DNA of 64,000 nucleotides from Henckelia pumila (GCF_033568475.1 NC_133120.1:95374151-95438150), one strand, 5' to 3'. Counted from the stretch's first letter, positions 48,701 through 59,899 are shown. Made by a program: numbers and translations. The notes: generated from the letters alone by a model not told the origin.

Positions 48701-50096
48701 TGGAGATATGAATTTTTCAAATTTGTTGCACAGAACAAGTTCGAAAACTTGATGAAGTGACTTCCGAAAATTACTGGAAATGTTTGACTCGTTAGAATGA
48801 AATCTTAACCGTTCAGATTGAAGATCCAGATGTTTTAAAGCTTCAGTTTAAATTTCAGATCAATCCAACGGTTAGATTGGAAGATATGATTTTTCCACAA
48901 AATCCGCTCAGTGCTGGGAAAATGTAGGCAGCGGCGCCGAACATTTTTTGTCACTCCTTGACTTCTTACCACACGCTCCAAGCACTCAAATCAGATTCAA
49001 AACTTTGCCAACTATAAATAGAGGCCATCCAAGTTCATTTGGAGACATCCCAACTCATCTCTTCTCTCCTTTGCAAGCAATTTCTCACTATCAAAGTGTT
49101 TGTGTGATATATTTGAGAGTGTTTGTAAAAATAGTTTGTGAGTTGGTTGTGCTATTGTTGTAAACACTTGAGTGTGAAGCCAAGTGTGTTGTGCTATCGT
49201 TGTAAGCACTTGAGTGTGAAGCCAAGTGTTGTGTTGAGGCTATCCTTGGAGCCCTTAAGGCCAAGAGTGTTGAGTTGTATCGGCGCGGTGATCGTGTCAA
49301 ATTGTAAGGCTATCCTTGGAGCCATCAAGGCCAAGACGTTCGAAGTGCTAGTGGATCCTTGGTTAATCGACTTAACCAAGAAGGGGAGACGTAGACGATT
49401 TATCGTCGAACTTCCATAAACATCTCTTATCCCTTTTACTGCTTTATTTACATTACGCATTTATTTATCGCACTTATTATTTGATTTCTTAAGTCTTCCG
49501 CTTGCGTACTAGCATAATCACTTTAAATTGCTAAAGTTGCCAATAGAACCTAAATCCCCCCCCCCCCCATTAGGTTCTAACAGAAAACAAAGAAGCAGAA
49601 GTATTATTAAGTACATCAGTCGAACAAATCATTCACACAGAAGATGAGGTATATTTAATTCAAATGAAAAAATAATTCTAACATCAGAAACATTTCCATA
49701 ACTTCTGCATCCAATTTTTCTTTAGGAAGAAGATTCAAGCCACATATGATTAATGAAAAACTCAAAGATTCACAATTTTTTTTCCATATCAAAACATCTA
49801 AGAGTGAAACGAGAGGAAGAACCTTTATTCGAAATACAATCATAGCATGCCTTTCGCAATATGAATCTTCATCAGGAACGCATAGCTCTAAAGTATTAGG
49901 TTCATCTTCACATCTGGATAAAGATTTAGTGAGAGACATGGCCATGATTGACTCCCAAGAAAGCACTTCGAAAGTAGCAGAGGAACGTGCAGCAACACAT
50001 ACAACTGAATATCAAACAGGTTCAAGAAGTAAAAGAGGCTTGGATTCCAAAGAAATGCCAGCACAAAAAAGCTTCAAAGATCATAAGGAAGACTGA
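45640..50096 (+). pseudogene. Helitron RPA1-like gene, multi-exon, split by a solo LTR
   Basis: RPA-like proteins bind single-stranded DNA and are a standard second gene of plant Helitrons. The first exon reads LRNLNSNIQSWFVKL and ends near 45780 at a GT. The next starts at 45852 and reads QSIIYEKDVDQLDQML, an OB-fold exon. Further exons lie near 46210-46310, 46411-46545, 46640-46725, 47380-47515 and 47593-47755. That last one carries the zinc ribbon (CPDCLKGCGAIYGC, CLFC), followed by RFQVDLFDGTGTLPAYIEN at about 47862-47921. A solo LTR splits the exon there; EAEVLLSTSVEQIIHTEDE continues at 49594. A last exon runs to the stop at 50094-50096. Confidence 0.85.
47922..49582 (+). mobile_element. 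solo LTR inside the Helitron RPA gene
   Basis: The 1,661-bp piece starts TGTTACGCC and ends TTCTAACA, so its ends pair as TGTTA/TAACA. It is flanked by the 5-bp duplication GAAAA (47917-47921 and 49583-49587). No internal retrotransposon genes are present, so it is a solo LTR left by recombination. It holds about four diverged repeats of about 190 bp (CAATCCAACGG near 48310, 48503, 48684, 48862) and a run of 13 C near its end. The texture near the right end recalls Copia LTRs of asterids; the family is unproven. The strand is taken from that likeness. Confidence 0.85.
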
Positions 50097-50544
50097 AAAA
50101 CATATCATCCTTACACTCCAAAAACTTTTTGGTAAATAATTTCTTATCCATATTAATTTCATTTACGTATCATTTAACCTATTACAACTTAAAGTTTTCC
50201 ATTTCTTCAGGTACAAGTTACTCTTAGTCGACATCAACAACTGCACCATGCAAAAGTAAACACTTCCTGCGTTTGAAACAACCATATCAATATAATAACC
50301 AAATAATAGCAAGGTCCAACTAACCTCCTCAACTTATTTTCAGGCTGTGATATTTTGGTTCCTTTACAGGCTGTGATATTTTGATTCCTTCAACTGCTTC
50401 ATTTACTTTGATTTTGTTTTGTTGTTTGCTACTAAGTTCCCATGCTTTGACATTTTGGTTTCAGTAACTTTTTTTTCTGCTTTATTTTTCCTTTGTTGTT
50501 TGCTACTAAGTTCTAAATTAAATATCAAATGAATAAAATAAAGT

Positions 50545-50960
50545 GGTCTATCATGAAGTTTTACAAGCAGCAAGTTCTCTTTGAAATAGATAGCTTTAAA
50601 TTTAACAATCGTTCGTTTGATACATTCTCAATTCTTATATTGAATTAAATATTGTAAACACTATTATAATTATATTACACTTCTCAACATCTTGTTAAAC
50701 TTGCTTAAATATGCTCCAAAAATTTAATTAAAAATGTTTTATTCCACTTGTTACTGAAAATATATAATTCATTACAATTCTTAAGAAATTCTTTTAAATT
50801 TCATGTTCATTTTAATCATTATTTATAGCTGATTATTTCTTTCAAGAGATTCATAAATATCTCAAAATTACTAAACTTTTTATTTTTTCTTTCTGTAATA
50901 AGATCAATGGAAGGTAAATGCATAACACTTGGAAATCTCCACTAACTTTAGTTGCAATCT
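50545..50960 (+). repeat. third, diverged copy of the helicase-end/RPA-start module
   Basis: GAAGTTTTACAAGCAGCAAGTTCT and the following spacer, down to AAGATCAATGGAAGGTAAATGCATAACACTTGGAAATCT, match the two copies of the 540-bp duplication but are much more diverged. It lies downstream of the RPA gene end, so it is either an older duplication or a remnant of a second Helitron copy. Confidence 0.75.
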
Positions 50961-51983
50961 GTTCAATTTAATCCAATGTGGATTGAAGAAGGAGTTGATT
51001 TTAATAATATACATTGAAATCAACATATATATTCTTGAATGTGTGAGGTTTTTTTAAAAAAAATTATTACCGGACATGTTTAGTTGCATATAAAAAATAT
51101 ATGTAAGATGATTGTAAAATATATTTTAGCATAAAATATCTACCTATTTTGTAATAAACAACATCACAAATAAGCTTTCTCATTCTTTTTTCTTAAATCT
51201 ATTACATTCTATTTATATCAGTACAAAATAAAAACAGAAGAGAGAATAAAATCTCACTTTTGACTCCTACCTACACATATCTCTCTTAGAATAGACACTT
51301 TGCATAAATCTATCCAAATATCCACTTCTACTGATGAACTCTCTAAGATGACTGGATCAACAAAAAGTTTACATAGAACCTTGTACCGCTTGATGAGCGA
51401 AAGAAGGTAATTGCCTTTAGGACTAAAAACCTCTTCAAACGTCGTTGCACCCAGTAGTCGCTTATATTTCTCGAACTTCCGATGCCTCGACAGTGAGCAG
51501 ATCGTGAAAAGCACAAGGAAAGGCGAAAAAGACAGTAAAGAACGAGAGATAAACGATGGAAGAATCGGAAGAAATTTGATGCGTACAACCGGTTGTTGCC
51601 TCACATCCCAACCAATAATATTGAACCATCTTTTTGTGTGAAGCGGTGGAGAAGACACGTGTATTTGTGCAAAGAGGAAAACTAAACGCGTGTATTCGGG
51701 GAAAACGGGAGACCGGGAGTAAACTGACCCTCTTAACAATTAGCAGCCTTTCATATATGTAGAATGTCGATACATAGTTGACCAAACCAAATAATAATCC
51801 AACCTTACTTCTACGTTAATTTTTTTTTTTCTAGTTTTATGAAGAAAAACCCAAAAATATTTTTTTAAAAACAATTCCAAACATTAGTTTGTGTGTCAGC
51901 ATTACTTTCTAAACACTCAATCGTGGCATGACATATGACACGACGAGAAAGTTACATGATGAAATATTTTTTAAAAAAATAAA
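50961..51983. other. gene-free DNA between Helitron and MULE
   Basis: A 161-codon minus-strand frame (about 51254-51739) lacks any ATG and has no recognisable motif, so I do not call it a gene. The rest is AT-rich. It probably contains the Helitron right end, which could not be placed. Confidence 0.5.
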
Positions 51984-51992
51984 GGGGAAATT

Positions 51993-52095
51993 GCATCAGC
52001 TACCCTCGTGATATCCCAAGTTAGCTTAAACCCCCCTGTGAAAAAAGTATTACCAAACACCTCCCTGTGTTTTCTTATTCCCAGCTCACGCACCC
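51993..52095 (+). repeat. left terminal inverted repeat of the MULE
   Basis: Pairs with 56754-56856 in inverted orientation over 103 bp with about two mismatches. In MULEs these repeats bind transposase and often act as promoters for the genes inside; that role is inferred here. Confidence 0.92.
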
Positions 52096-52196
52096 TCGCC
52101 AATATGTTTTGTACACCACGCGCAGATGCTTGCGAGTTTTCATGATTTTTTATGTGTATTTTGTCTAAAATGCCCCCTCGTTTAATATACAAATAG

Positions 52197-52685
52197 AAGA
52201 CTTCTTCTTCTTCATTCTGCAGCTCTCGAATTCTCCCTTTGAAAAACCCTAGATTGAATCCAAAAACCATAAATCCAGATGTTGATGTAAGATATCCCCG
52301 AACTCCACCTTGTAAGTGCAATGTTAGGGCAGAGATAAGAGTTGTTCAAACCGAAACCAAACCATCCAAGGGACGCCTGTATTATTGTTGTTCTTTTAAA
52401 AAATGTGGCTATTTTCGCTGGTGTTTGCCTGAAAGTGTTCGAAGTGCTGGTGTTGAAGCTTCCTCCGAAGTGAAGTCTGAGATGGACTGTGGGAATGCAT
52501 CAGCCTCGACGCCAAGGCCAACAACCAAGGTGAATTCTGAGACGGGAAGTGGGAATACATCGACCTCGACGCCAGGTCCAGGGCTAGCAACCGATAGATC
52601 ACCCGATAATGGAAATGATGAAGTGATACTTCAATTCAAGATTTTAAAAGTCGGATCCAGTACCGAATGCAAATGCAAGCATTGA
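52197..52685 (+). CDS. GRF-type zinc-finger protein inside the MULE
   Basis: The frame is open from 52197 and ends at a stop at 52685. It has no ATG before the finger; an AG acceptor-like site (CTGCAG, about 52222) suggests a missing upstream exon, or a non-ATG start. The GRF zinc finger reads PPCKCNVRAEIRVVQTE followed by GRLYYCCSFKKCGYFRWC; the family's conserved GR-F/Y and CxF-W pattern is visible, with four Cys likely to bind zinc. GRF fingers bind nucleic acid. The rest is a Ser/Thr/Pro-rich tail with two imperfect repeats (about 52490-52590) of the type SEMDCGNASASTP. It sits opposite and convergent to the transposase, in the layout of mudrA/mudrB, so a helper role is a guess. Confidence 0.65.
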   Translation, partial: KTSSSSFCSSRILPLKNPRLNPKTINPDVDVRYPRTPPCKCNVRAEIRVVQTETKPSKGRLYYCCSFKKCGYFRWCLPESVRSAGVEASSEVKSEMDCGNASASTPRPTTKVNSETGSGNTSTSTPGPGLATDRSPDNGNDEVILQFKILKVGSSTECKCKH

Positions 52686-52964
52686 TGAATTTGTGTAATG
52701 GATGCTACTTATTTACTATTAAGGTTCCTTGTGGTAGCTTGTTTGTAATTTGCGGTTATTGTACCTTGTGTTAGGTTGCTGGGATTTGGGATATTTCGAA
52801 AGTTATGTATTTTTTATTATGGAAGATTTGAATCTGATGTAATCTGGAACCTAAGTATTTGTATGTTATTTCTGTTTTAGTAAGTAATTTGTATCTTTTT
52901 TTAGTATTCTCAATTTGGAATGCAACTTAGTATTGTGTGCTTTAGTTTAGTGTTTTTTCCATTG

Positions 52965-53205
52965 AAGGTGCACTGGTTCATTCTCACAAAATAACATAAT
53001 AATCTGGAATGAAATAAAATGTGCAGTGGTTCATTATCATTATGAATGCAATAATAGGTGCAGTGGTTCAGTGGTTCATTATCATTACCACAAAATAAAA
53101 TAACAATCTGGAATGCAATAAAAGGTGCACTGGTTCATTATCACAAAATAACACAATACACTTTGTTTGGTTCATTATCACAAAATAACACAATACATTA
53201 AAACT
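52965..53205. repeat. imperfect tandem repeats between the MULE genes
   Basis: Several units of the type GTGCACTGGTTCATTATCAC followed by AAAATAACACAATA lie between the two convergent ORFs, with CAATCTGGAATGCAATAA spacers. Confidence 0.8.
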
Positions 53206-53269
53206 TGCAAGTTTTGACAAGAAAGTGTTACAGCAACGACAAAATGAATTGCATCCAATGTTCCCAGAT

Positions 53270-56200
53270 TCAATCCTTTCTGAAAATGAAATGTCCACCC
53301 CTTTCTTTTGCTCTCTTTCTTATCTTTTCCAAGACTTTTGATACAGTTAGTTTCTTTGCAGCTGTATTTTGCAAGTTCTCTCCACATGATGCATTTGCCA
53401 TTGCACTCACATTAGCACTTCCCATTGCACTTACTGTTGCAATTTCTCTTTCATTTCCCAGTGTTCTTGCACTTGTGGTTGCACTTGAATTTTCATTTTT
53501 CTTTGCACTAGCACTAGCATGAGCAATAATATGATTCGATGGTTGTGCTATGCTGGAGGACTGTTCCTGTTCTTGTTGAGATGATGGAGGTGGTTGTGAG
53601 ACTAAATTGGATCGTGACTGAAAGGGATCTGAAGACAGTGATTGATGTCTTGACACTGGGGTTGAAGTTGCTCCTATCTGACTCCCAGTAGAAGTTGTGC
53701 CCTATAAATATTTTGAAAAATGAGAGTTATGAGATTTGTAAATCCATAATTTACAATATAAATACCTGAGTAAAAACTGTTCTGGGATGCTTGGATGCAT
53801 TTTTCTTTCTTCCCCTGCTTTGAATTCTTGATGAGCCCTGAAAAATGAAGACAAAATCAGCAACTTATTCATTACTCAAGTGTAAACAAACACAGACACA
53901 ATCTCATACCTGATTACACCTAGATCTTTCATGCGTTGGATTTGTACAACTAGCTTTATTATGACCTATTTTCAAGCAATTAGAGCATGTGTGTGTCAAA
54001 CCTTGTCTTGTAGAAGTCTTTTGTACCTCATCTATTCCTTTTTTCCTTTTTTTCTTAGGCCTTCCAGCTCTTATCTTTACCTCAGGTGGCCCGAGAGGCT
54101 CATATTCTGTATTACAGTAATCATCTTCTCCTGGTACTGCATGAATCATGTAAGAATATGTTCTTAAATATGCCTCTTTTTTGTAGTATTGGTGAACAAA
54201 TTCAGAAATCTGCATCCGATGTTCTCTGATTGCTGCACAGGCATGTGCACATGGATAGCCACATAGTTGAAACCTTCCACAACTGCATTCTTTTTTGGCT
54301 AAATCAACAACATTTTGTCCATTTGGAGTCTGAATCTGGTACTCCATCATTCCACAAAAGACAACAGCACAATTTCTGCCTTTTTGCTCATTCTCATTTA
54401 ATCTTTTCACAATGTTAGGACAGATATCACTTACGTAGTTCTCTATTCCCTTCCTCTTCACCTGAATTCTTGACATTAATTTTGTTCTAATCCATTCAAA
54501 CATAGAGATTATGGGCATATCTCTTGCCTCCAAAATATAACTATTAAAAGATTCAGTCATGTTATTAACAATGACATCATAAAATGAAGAAATAAGGAAA
54601 TGAGACCTGGCCCAATGAGCAGGAGGGATTTTGTTCAACCATTCAGTTGCTGTCTCGTAATCCGGAGAAGTCTTTCTGTCAGCTGCTTCTATTCTTTTCA
54701 TCCACATTGAGAACTCATTTTTATTTGATGTGCTTGCCGCTGCCCACAACATTCCTTTCAATTCTACACCAGGATGCTTTCTTGAAAAATTCTAGTACAA
54801 ATGGCGTACACAAAATCTATGTTCACACTCTGGTGCAAGCTTATTAAGAGCTTCTAACAAACCCTTTTGTCTGTCACTCATGAATGTCCATCTTCCAAAT
54901 CCAATGTCCTCCAACAACTCACTAATGAACCATCTCCAATTATCAAAATTCTCCACTTGCACCACTACCATTGAGATTGGGAAAATATTATCATTTCCAT
55001 CTCTGCCAATAGCTACTAGAAGCTGTCCACCATAGTTTGTTTTCAAAAAACATCCATCAAGACCTATAATAGGCCGGCAACCAGCTAAAAACCCAGACTT
55101 TAATGCTTGAAGACCAAAATACATTCTCTGAAATGTAGGCACAGTAAATGAATGATCCCTTTTCACTAAAATTTTGCTACCTGGATTATATTTTCTAACA
55201 GTCTCACAGTAATCCCAAAGTTTTAGATATTGATCCTTGAACTTTCCTTTAAGTTTTTCTAGAGCAGCTTTCTTGGCCCTGTATGCTTTATATTTGGTGA
55301 CCTCTACATTACATTTTTTCCGGATAATTCTTTTCAGTTTATCTACTGGAATTGTAGGATTTTCGCACACAATCATTTCAATCCTTCTAGCCAAATACTT
55401 ATAGGTTGCCAACTTATTGCTACTGGCCCTAACACATGTATGTTTCCCAATAAGAGTTTTTATTTGAAATGTTGGTCCTCCCATCACTAAACTAGCATGT
55501 AATCTCCATTCACATCCTTCTTTGCACACTGCAGTAACCCTTTTTTTCTCATTCTTACTAAATAATAACTCCACTTCTGATCTCACAGTCCAATCAACAA
55601 GAACACTTCTAAATTCATGCACATCTTTGAATTTCATACCCACTACCAGTTCAAAACTTTTCATGTTCATTCTTTCAAAAAAAAAAGGGATGTTTTGGAC
55701 AATAATCATCATCAGAACTTGCCAAACTAATAAGTTCATCATCTAATTCAGTTTTACTATACCAACACTCTGTGGCCTCTTTATTATGTGGATCCGATTG
55801 TCTTCTTCTATCATCTCCTACTTCAATCTCTACAGAAGACTCTGAACTAACATCATCATCAGATTCATGAAAGCTACCATCTAATGAATCTTCATCATCT
55901 CCAATGGAAAAATCATCAAGTCCAATGTCATCATCATCTACTGGGTCACTCCCAAATGACTCACTTCTCCCCCCTTCATTGTTATCACTTCCATTTTTTA
56001 CCCGTGGTCCAGACTCAGCATAATCACTTGGATTACATCCAACACCAATCATTGCATCTTTTAGTGGGGCACAATTATTCTCTTGTGACCACAATGTTAT
56101 AGAAACATGATTCTTAAAACAATTACACATCATACAAATCTCTGCATCACCAATAATCTTCACCATTTCAGAAGTACATGCATTTATGGGTAATCGAAAG

Positions 56201-56382
56201 AAAAAATCCACATTCATTTGTTGCCCTCCAGCCGCTTTTAACATATCAAACAAGTCATCGACGCAAAACCTATCAAGATCAACATTTGGAATCACAAAGT
56301 TCTTACCACCTTTATATGAGTTATTATTCTGCTCATCAAATCTCCCACCATGCCACAGCTCAATCCTAACTGTCGAATCCAT
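53270..56382 (-). pseudogene. MuDR-type transposase pseudogene
   Basis: The transposase that cuts and joins a Mutator-like element. It starts at the ATG at 56382 (MDSTVRIELWHGGRFDEQ, a PB1-like N-terminus), has an acidic linker, the MuDR DNA-binding domain (VCKEGCEWRLHAS, about 55.5 kb) and the MULE catalytic domain (IIGLDGCFLKTNYGG, MSDRQKGLLEALN; first two acidic residues). A SWIM zinc finger follows (CSCGRFQLCGYPCAHACAAI), then a basic stretch and a zinc knuckle (CSNCLKIGHNKASC). Two smaller 3' exons (about 53840-53767 and 53700-53270) encode a Ser/Gln-rich tail. Breaks: a frameshift in the A/T run near 55675 and TAG after RHLY near 54794. Otherwise the frame is long and well kept, so the loss is recent. 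Confidence 0.9.
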
Positions 56383-56753
56383 GATATCCCTATACTGTAA
56401 AGAAAATAAAAAAATATTAGCTTACAAAGGAGACCTACCATAAACAGTCGGAAAAGATCATTCCCAACTCAATCGAGGGAAAATTTTTAAATTAAAACAC
56501 AAATTTTATAGGAGAAACAATAACTTATTGAGACAATATACGAAAACCTACCTAGCACAGGTCGCTAAGAGAATTCAGTTAACATGCGACCCGGAATTTA
56601 CTCTACCAGCTCCGATGCTAAGTTTCGAGAAGCTTAGGGCAAAAACTTTTGCAGCCGACAGATTCTAACATAATGAAAATGAAATAATTGAGCTTGTTAT
56701 TTATGAAGGGTATTTTAGACAACACAATTTTTTTTTTACTAAAATAATGATTG

Positions 56754-56856
56754 GGGTGCGTGAGCTGGGAATAAAAAAACACAGGGAGGTGTTTGGTAAT
56801 ACTTTTTTCACAGGTGGGTTTAAGCTAACTTGGGATATCACGAGGGTAGCTGATGC
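56754..56856 (-). repeat. right terminal inverted repeat of the MULE
   Basis: Inverted counterpart of 51993-52095. It lies upstream of the transposase start, about 370 bp away, a likely promoter position. Confidence 0.92.
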
Positions 56857-56866
56857 TGAGAAAAAA

Positions 56867-57348
56867 AATTGGAAAAAAGAAAAGAAAAAGAAATAAGATA
56901 AAATATGGAATCGGACAGTTAAATGATGTTTATGAAATTATAAAGATCTTATTTATAAAAGTTCGTTTTATATGTGGTTTGATTTTAACAAATATAAGCC
57001 TCAAATCTCAATGTGTCTGCATATATTTTTACACATATAATATTATTTTTATTATAAAATTTTAGTCATGTATAATTAATTTAATCTGAATGAAATAAAA
57101 AAATGTAAATATATGAAGATGTTAAACATTAAATAATTTGAAAATTTGATTGTTTGATTGAAAAATTAGATAGAGAAGGGTTGAAGGGAGAAAATTAAGA
57201 AAAATAAAAATTATAGGTTTCATCACTATAATAATAAATAGTTTTTTTAGTGTAAATAATAACAATGAGTTTCTTTAATATATAATATAAAGTACAAATA
57301 ATAGAATGATGAATATTTAACTTTTCTCACAAATCTCCTATATTTTAT
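56867..57348. other. gene-free AT-rich DNA
   Basis: No gene or repeat with ends was recognised. Confidence 0.5.
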
Positions 57349-57420
57349 TAATAATAATAATATATTAATATTATGAGGAAGTAAATTAATAATAATATAT
57401 TAATATTATGAGGAAGTATT
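57349..57420. repeat. two-copy short tandem repeat
   Basis: AATAATATATTAATATTATG plus GAGGAAGTA occurs twice in a row. Confidence 0.85.
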
Positions 57421-57454
57421 AAATTTCTATAAAATAGTGAAAAGGTCAAAGAAA

Positions 57455-57560
57455 AATATATTAAGAAAAAAGAGAGAAGCACGAAACTTCAATGATCGAC
57501 ATAATTTTCTTTACGATGATGCCACCGAGAAAGTAGAAACTAATAAACGTAGAATTTGGC
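57455..57560 (+). repeat. empty-site copy of a local duplication
   Basis: Reads CAATGATCGACATAATTTTC and then GATGCCACCGAGAAA. A diverged copy at about 58510-58912 has the same sequence interrupted by a Helitron after CGACATAA. Confidence 0.85.
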
Positions 57561-58509
57561 GTATGTAAAGGGGTATGTAAGGCCTATCTATATCTTTATT
57601 ATTTATAGGTGTAGATTCTCGGTTCATATAGGATGTATTGATTTTAGATTTTTAATGATTTTTATGGAGTTTAAAAGTTTAGAGATATTCAATCTATTAA
57701 AATTTTATATATTTCATAAAAGTTTAGTGAAATTCAAGATGAACATTTGTAAAGTTTTAAAAAATCATGTGGTATTCAAACTTGATTTTTAAAAACTCTA
57801 CAAAAATAGATGTACTCAAAATGACAATAAACTTTTAAAGACTCCATAAAATTATATTAAGTACAAGAATTAAAACATGAGGTACAACAATAAAATGTCA
57901 ATAATTATCTTTGGTCCATAATAAAGATTTGGGGTGGACATTTATTTATGTCTACACACTTTCATCTCTATTAAAAATAATTAATAACATCATTATGTGA
58001 TATTCTACAAAATTTTTATTTAAATTAAACATTTTAAAATTTTACAGAGTTACATTAACTGTTTAATTGCAATGAATTTAGTACTATTTATCGGTTTTGT
58101 AAATCAAATCGATATGTAAGTAAAAATTTATTTATATTGATAGAGAAAATATTTTAAAAAATATATATATATAGAAGTTATTGAAACTCAACTACTAATT
58201 CAAAAAAATAATAAATTTTAAAAATCACAATTATAAATTACAAAATTCATAGGCTTTTAGAAAAAGTTAACAAATATCTGCAAAAATCATGAAAAACAAA
58301 GATGCAAGATTATGTGAAAATCTTTAAAATTTTGTGAGATTTTACAAAAGTCAATAAAACTCTATCAACTCCACAAAAGTCAATAAATCTCGATAACGAA
58401 TACACCACATATACAAGTCAACTAGATCCGTGCATATACATGCAATTTTTTGATATATCTATAAAATATAATAAAAATTTGATATGATAAGAGTTTTATC
58501 ATATCATCA
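57561..58509. other. gene-free AT-rich DNA
   Basis: Between the two copies of a local duplication. Only short AT-rich frames without motifs are seen. Confidence 0.5.
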
Positions 58510-58564
58510 AAAAAAATATTAAGGGAAAAATGAGAAATGCATGAAACTTCAATGGTCGACATAA

Positions 58565-58859
58565 TCTCTACTATTTTATTAAAGTTGAGATAGCTAGGTA
58601 TTGTAACTGCTTCTTCTCATCTAATGTGGGGACACAAAGTTTTTTTTCTCATTTTATCTTTCATTTTACTCTTTTCGTGAAAAATATTTGTGCTCATTTT
58701 GAAAAACATCTCTTTTAAAAATACATCAATCTCTACACTCCATATTTCCCAAAAAATAGAATTCAATTACTGAACTATTAACGTTTTAAAAAAAAAATAA
58801 ACTATCAACACGTTTATTCATATTTTCATATACAAAGCGTGTGCATATCACGCGGCTAG
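58565..58859 (+). mobile_element. small non-autonomous Helitron
   Basis: A 295-bp element that starts TCTCTACTATTTTATTAAAG and ends with the hairpin GCGTG-TGCATAT-CACGC followed by GGCTAG. It sits between A (58564) and T (58860), as Helitrons do. The sequence at 57455-57560 is a paralogous site without the insert, so both ends are confirmed inside this window. It encodes no protein. Confidence 0.92.
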
Positions 58860-58912
58860 TTTTCTTTTAAGATAGATGCCACCGAGAAACTAATGAACGT
58901 AGAATTTGGTTC

Positions 58913-59890
58913 GTACTTGGTCACATTTTCACAAGACTTCTGCACGTGTCATTATCGTTGCTTAAGTACAATTTTTTGCTTAATATTTCCACAACCATCT
59001 CACAAAAATAATTCACAAAAAACCATATGACATACTGATATCATTTCCATCAACAATAAATAACGATTTTTTTAATAGCCAATTTTGAAACACGTGGATT
59101 GAGAATAAATTTTAGACTTGATATCGAAGTCGTCTTGTTTTGTTGATAATATACACATAAAAAAAACATTTTACAGTGGTAGATCATGTAGGTTGTATTT
59201 GGATGTAAAGTTAAAAGATTTGGATTCGTAAAAAGATTCTAAATAAATTTATTTTAAATCCATATATTTCAAAATAAAGTATACGATGTTCGTGCTCAAA
59301 AATAATATAATAATAGAATAAAATTAAGCTAGGAATGAATGCAAAAAGGATATATGAAACTTAATTTTGTTAAGATGTCTCACGTAGTATTGGACAACTC
59401 TCTCCTCAAGGGATCTTTTGGTTAGAGTTAAAAAGATGAATGTGGATCTAACTCAATCTCATAAACTAATTCATTAATGATCAATATATATAACTTTCAA
59501 TATATTTACCCAACTGATATGAGATAATCAACACATCAACAAATTTCATGCAAAACCGAGCTATATATTGATGAACAAAAGCCTGATATTTGCTCAAAAA
59601 TACAATAATACTATACTTTGTACGTGTATCAAATTGGACATCCATTTACATGCACTAATTCAATATTTCATGAATCGCAAGGGGATAGAAATAGTACATT
59701 TAGCGCAAAATTTTTTATTTCTTGAAATTAAAAAATATAAATGGATACAAAGTGAATTTGAAAAATTAAATATAGATTTGTGGATGCGATCTTTAGATAA
59801 TTTTTTTATTTTTTTCTTCAATTACAATTTTTTGTGAAATGTGAATTTATTGGGTTTTGATCTTCTTGAAAGATGTTTGATATCTTGAGA
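58913..59890. other. gene-free AT-rich DNA
   Basis: No recognised gene. An 89-codon frame near 59568-59837 has no known motif and AT-rich codons. Confidence 0.5.
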
Positions 59891-59899
59891 TTTTATTTG

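Larger units (their letters stand above)
40980..50960 (+). mobile_element. decayed autonomous-type Helitron (Rep/helicase plus RPA)
   Basis: The region carries the two gene types of plant Helitrons, a Rep/helicase and an RPA-like single-strand-DNA binding protein, in the same direction. The usual ends (TC at the left; hairpin plus CTRR at the right) were not found, so the coordinates cover only the coding and duplicated parts. Many frame breaks, a 540-bp tandem duplication and a solo LTR inside the RPA gene show that it is long dead. Confidence 0.85.
51984..56866. mobile_element. Mutator-like element with transposase and GRF zinc-finger ORF
   Basis: An inverted repeat of 103 bp (51993-52095 and 56754-56856, two differences by eye) starts GCATCAGCTACCCTCGTG and bounds 4.9 kb. 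Inside, a MuDR-type transposase runs leftwards and a GRF zinc-finger ORF runs rightwards; the two converge. About ten bases outside each repeat do not match each other. The flanks are A-rich, so the 9-bp target duplication cannot be read with confidence. The near-identical ends point to a fairly recent insertion although the transposase is broken. Confidence 0.9.

Noticed and set aside
51254-51740. A 161-codon minus-strand frame between the Helitron and the MULE
   Set aside because: No ATG anywhere in the frame, no recognised motif, and no splice partners seen.
51825-51836. CTAG followed by T as the right end of the large Helitron
   Set aside because: It follows a plain T-run without the hairpin that precedes Helitron ends.
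51975-51983. A 9-bp target duplication of the MULE (AAAAATAAA against A-rich right flank)
   Set aside because: Both flanks are low-complexity A-rich DNA, so the partial match has no weight.
53205-53522. A 105-codon plus-strand frame inside the MULE
   Set aside because: Antisense shadow of the Ser/Ala-rich 3' exon of the transposase.
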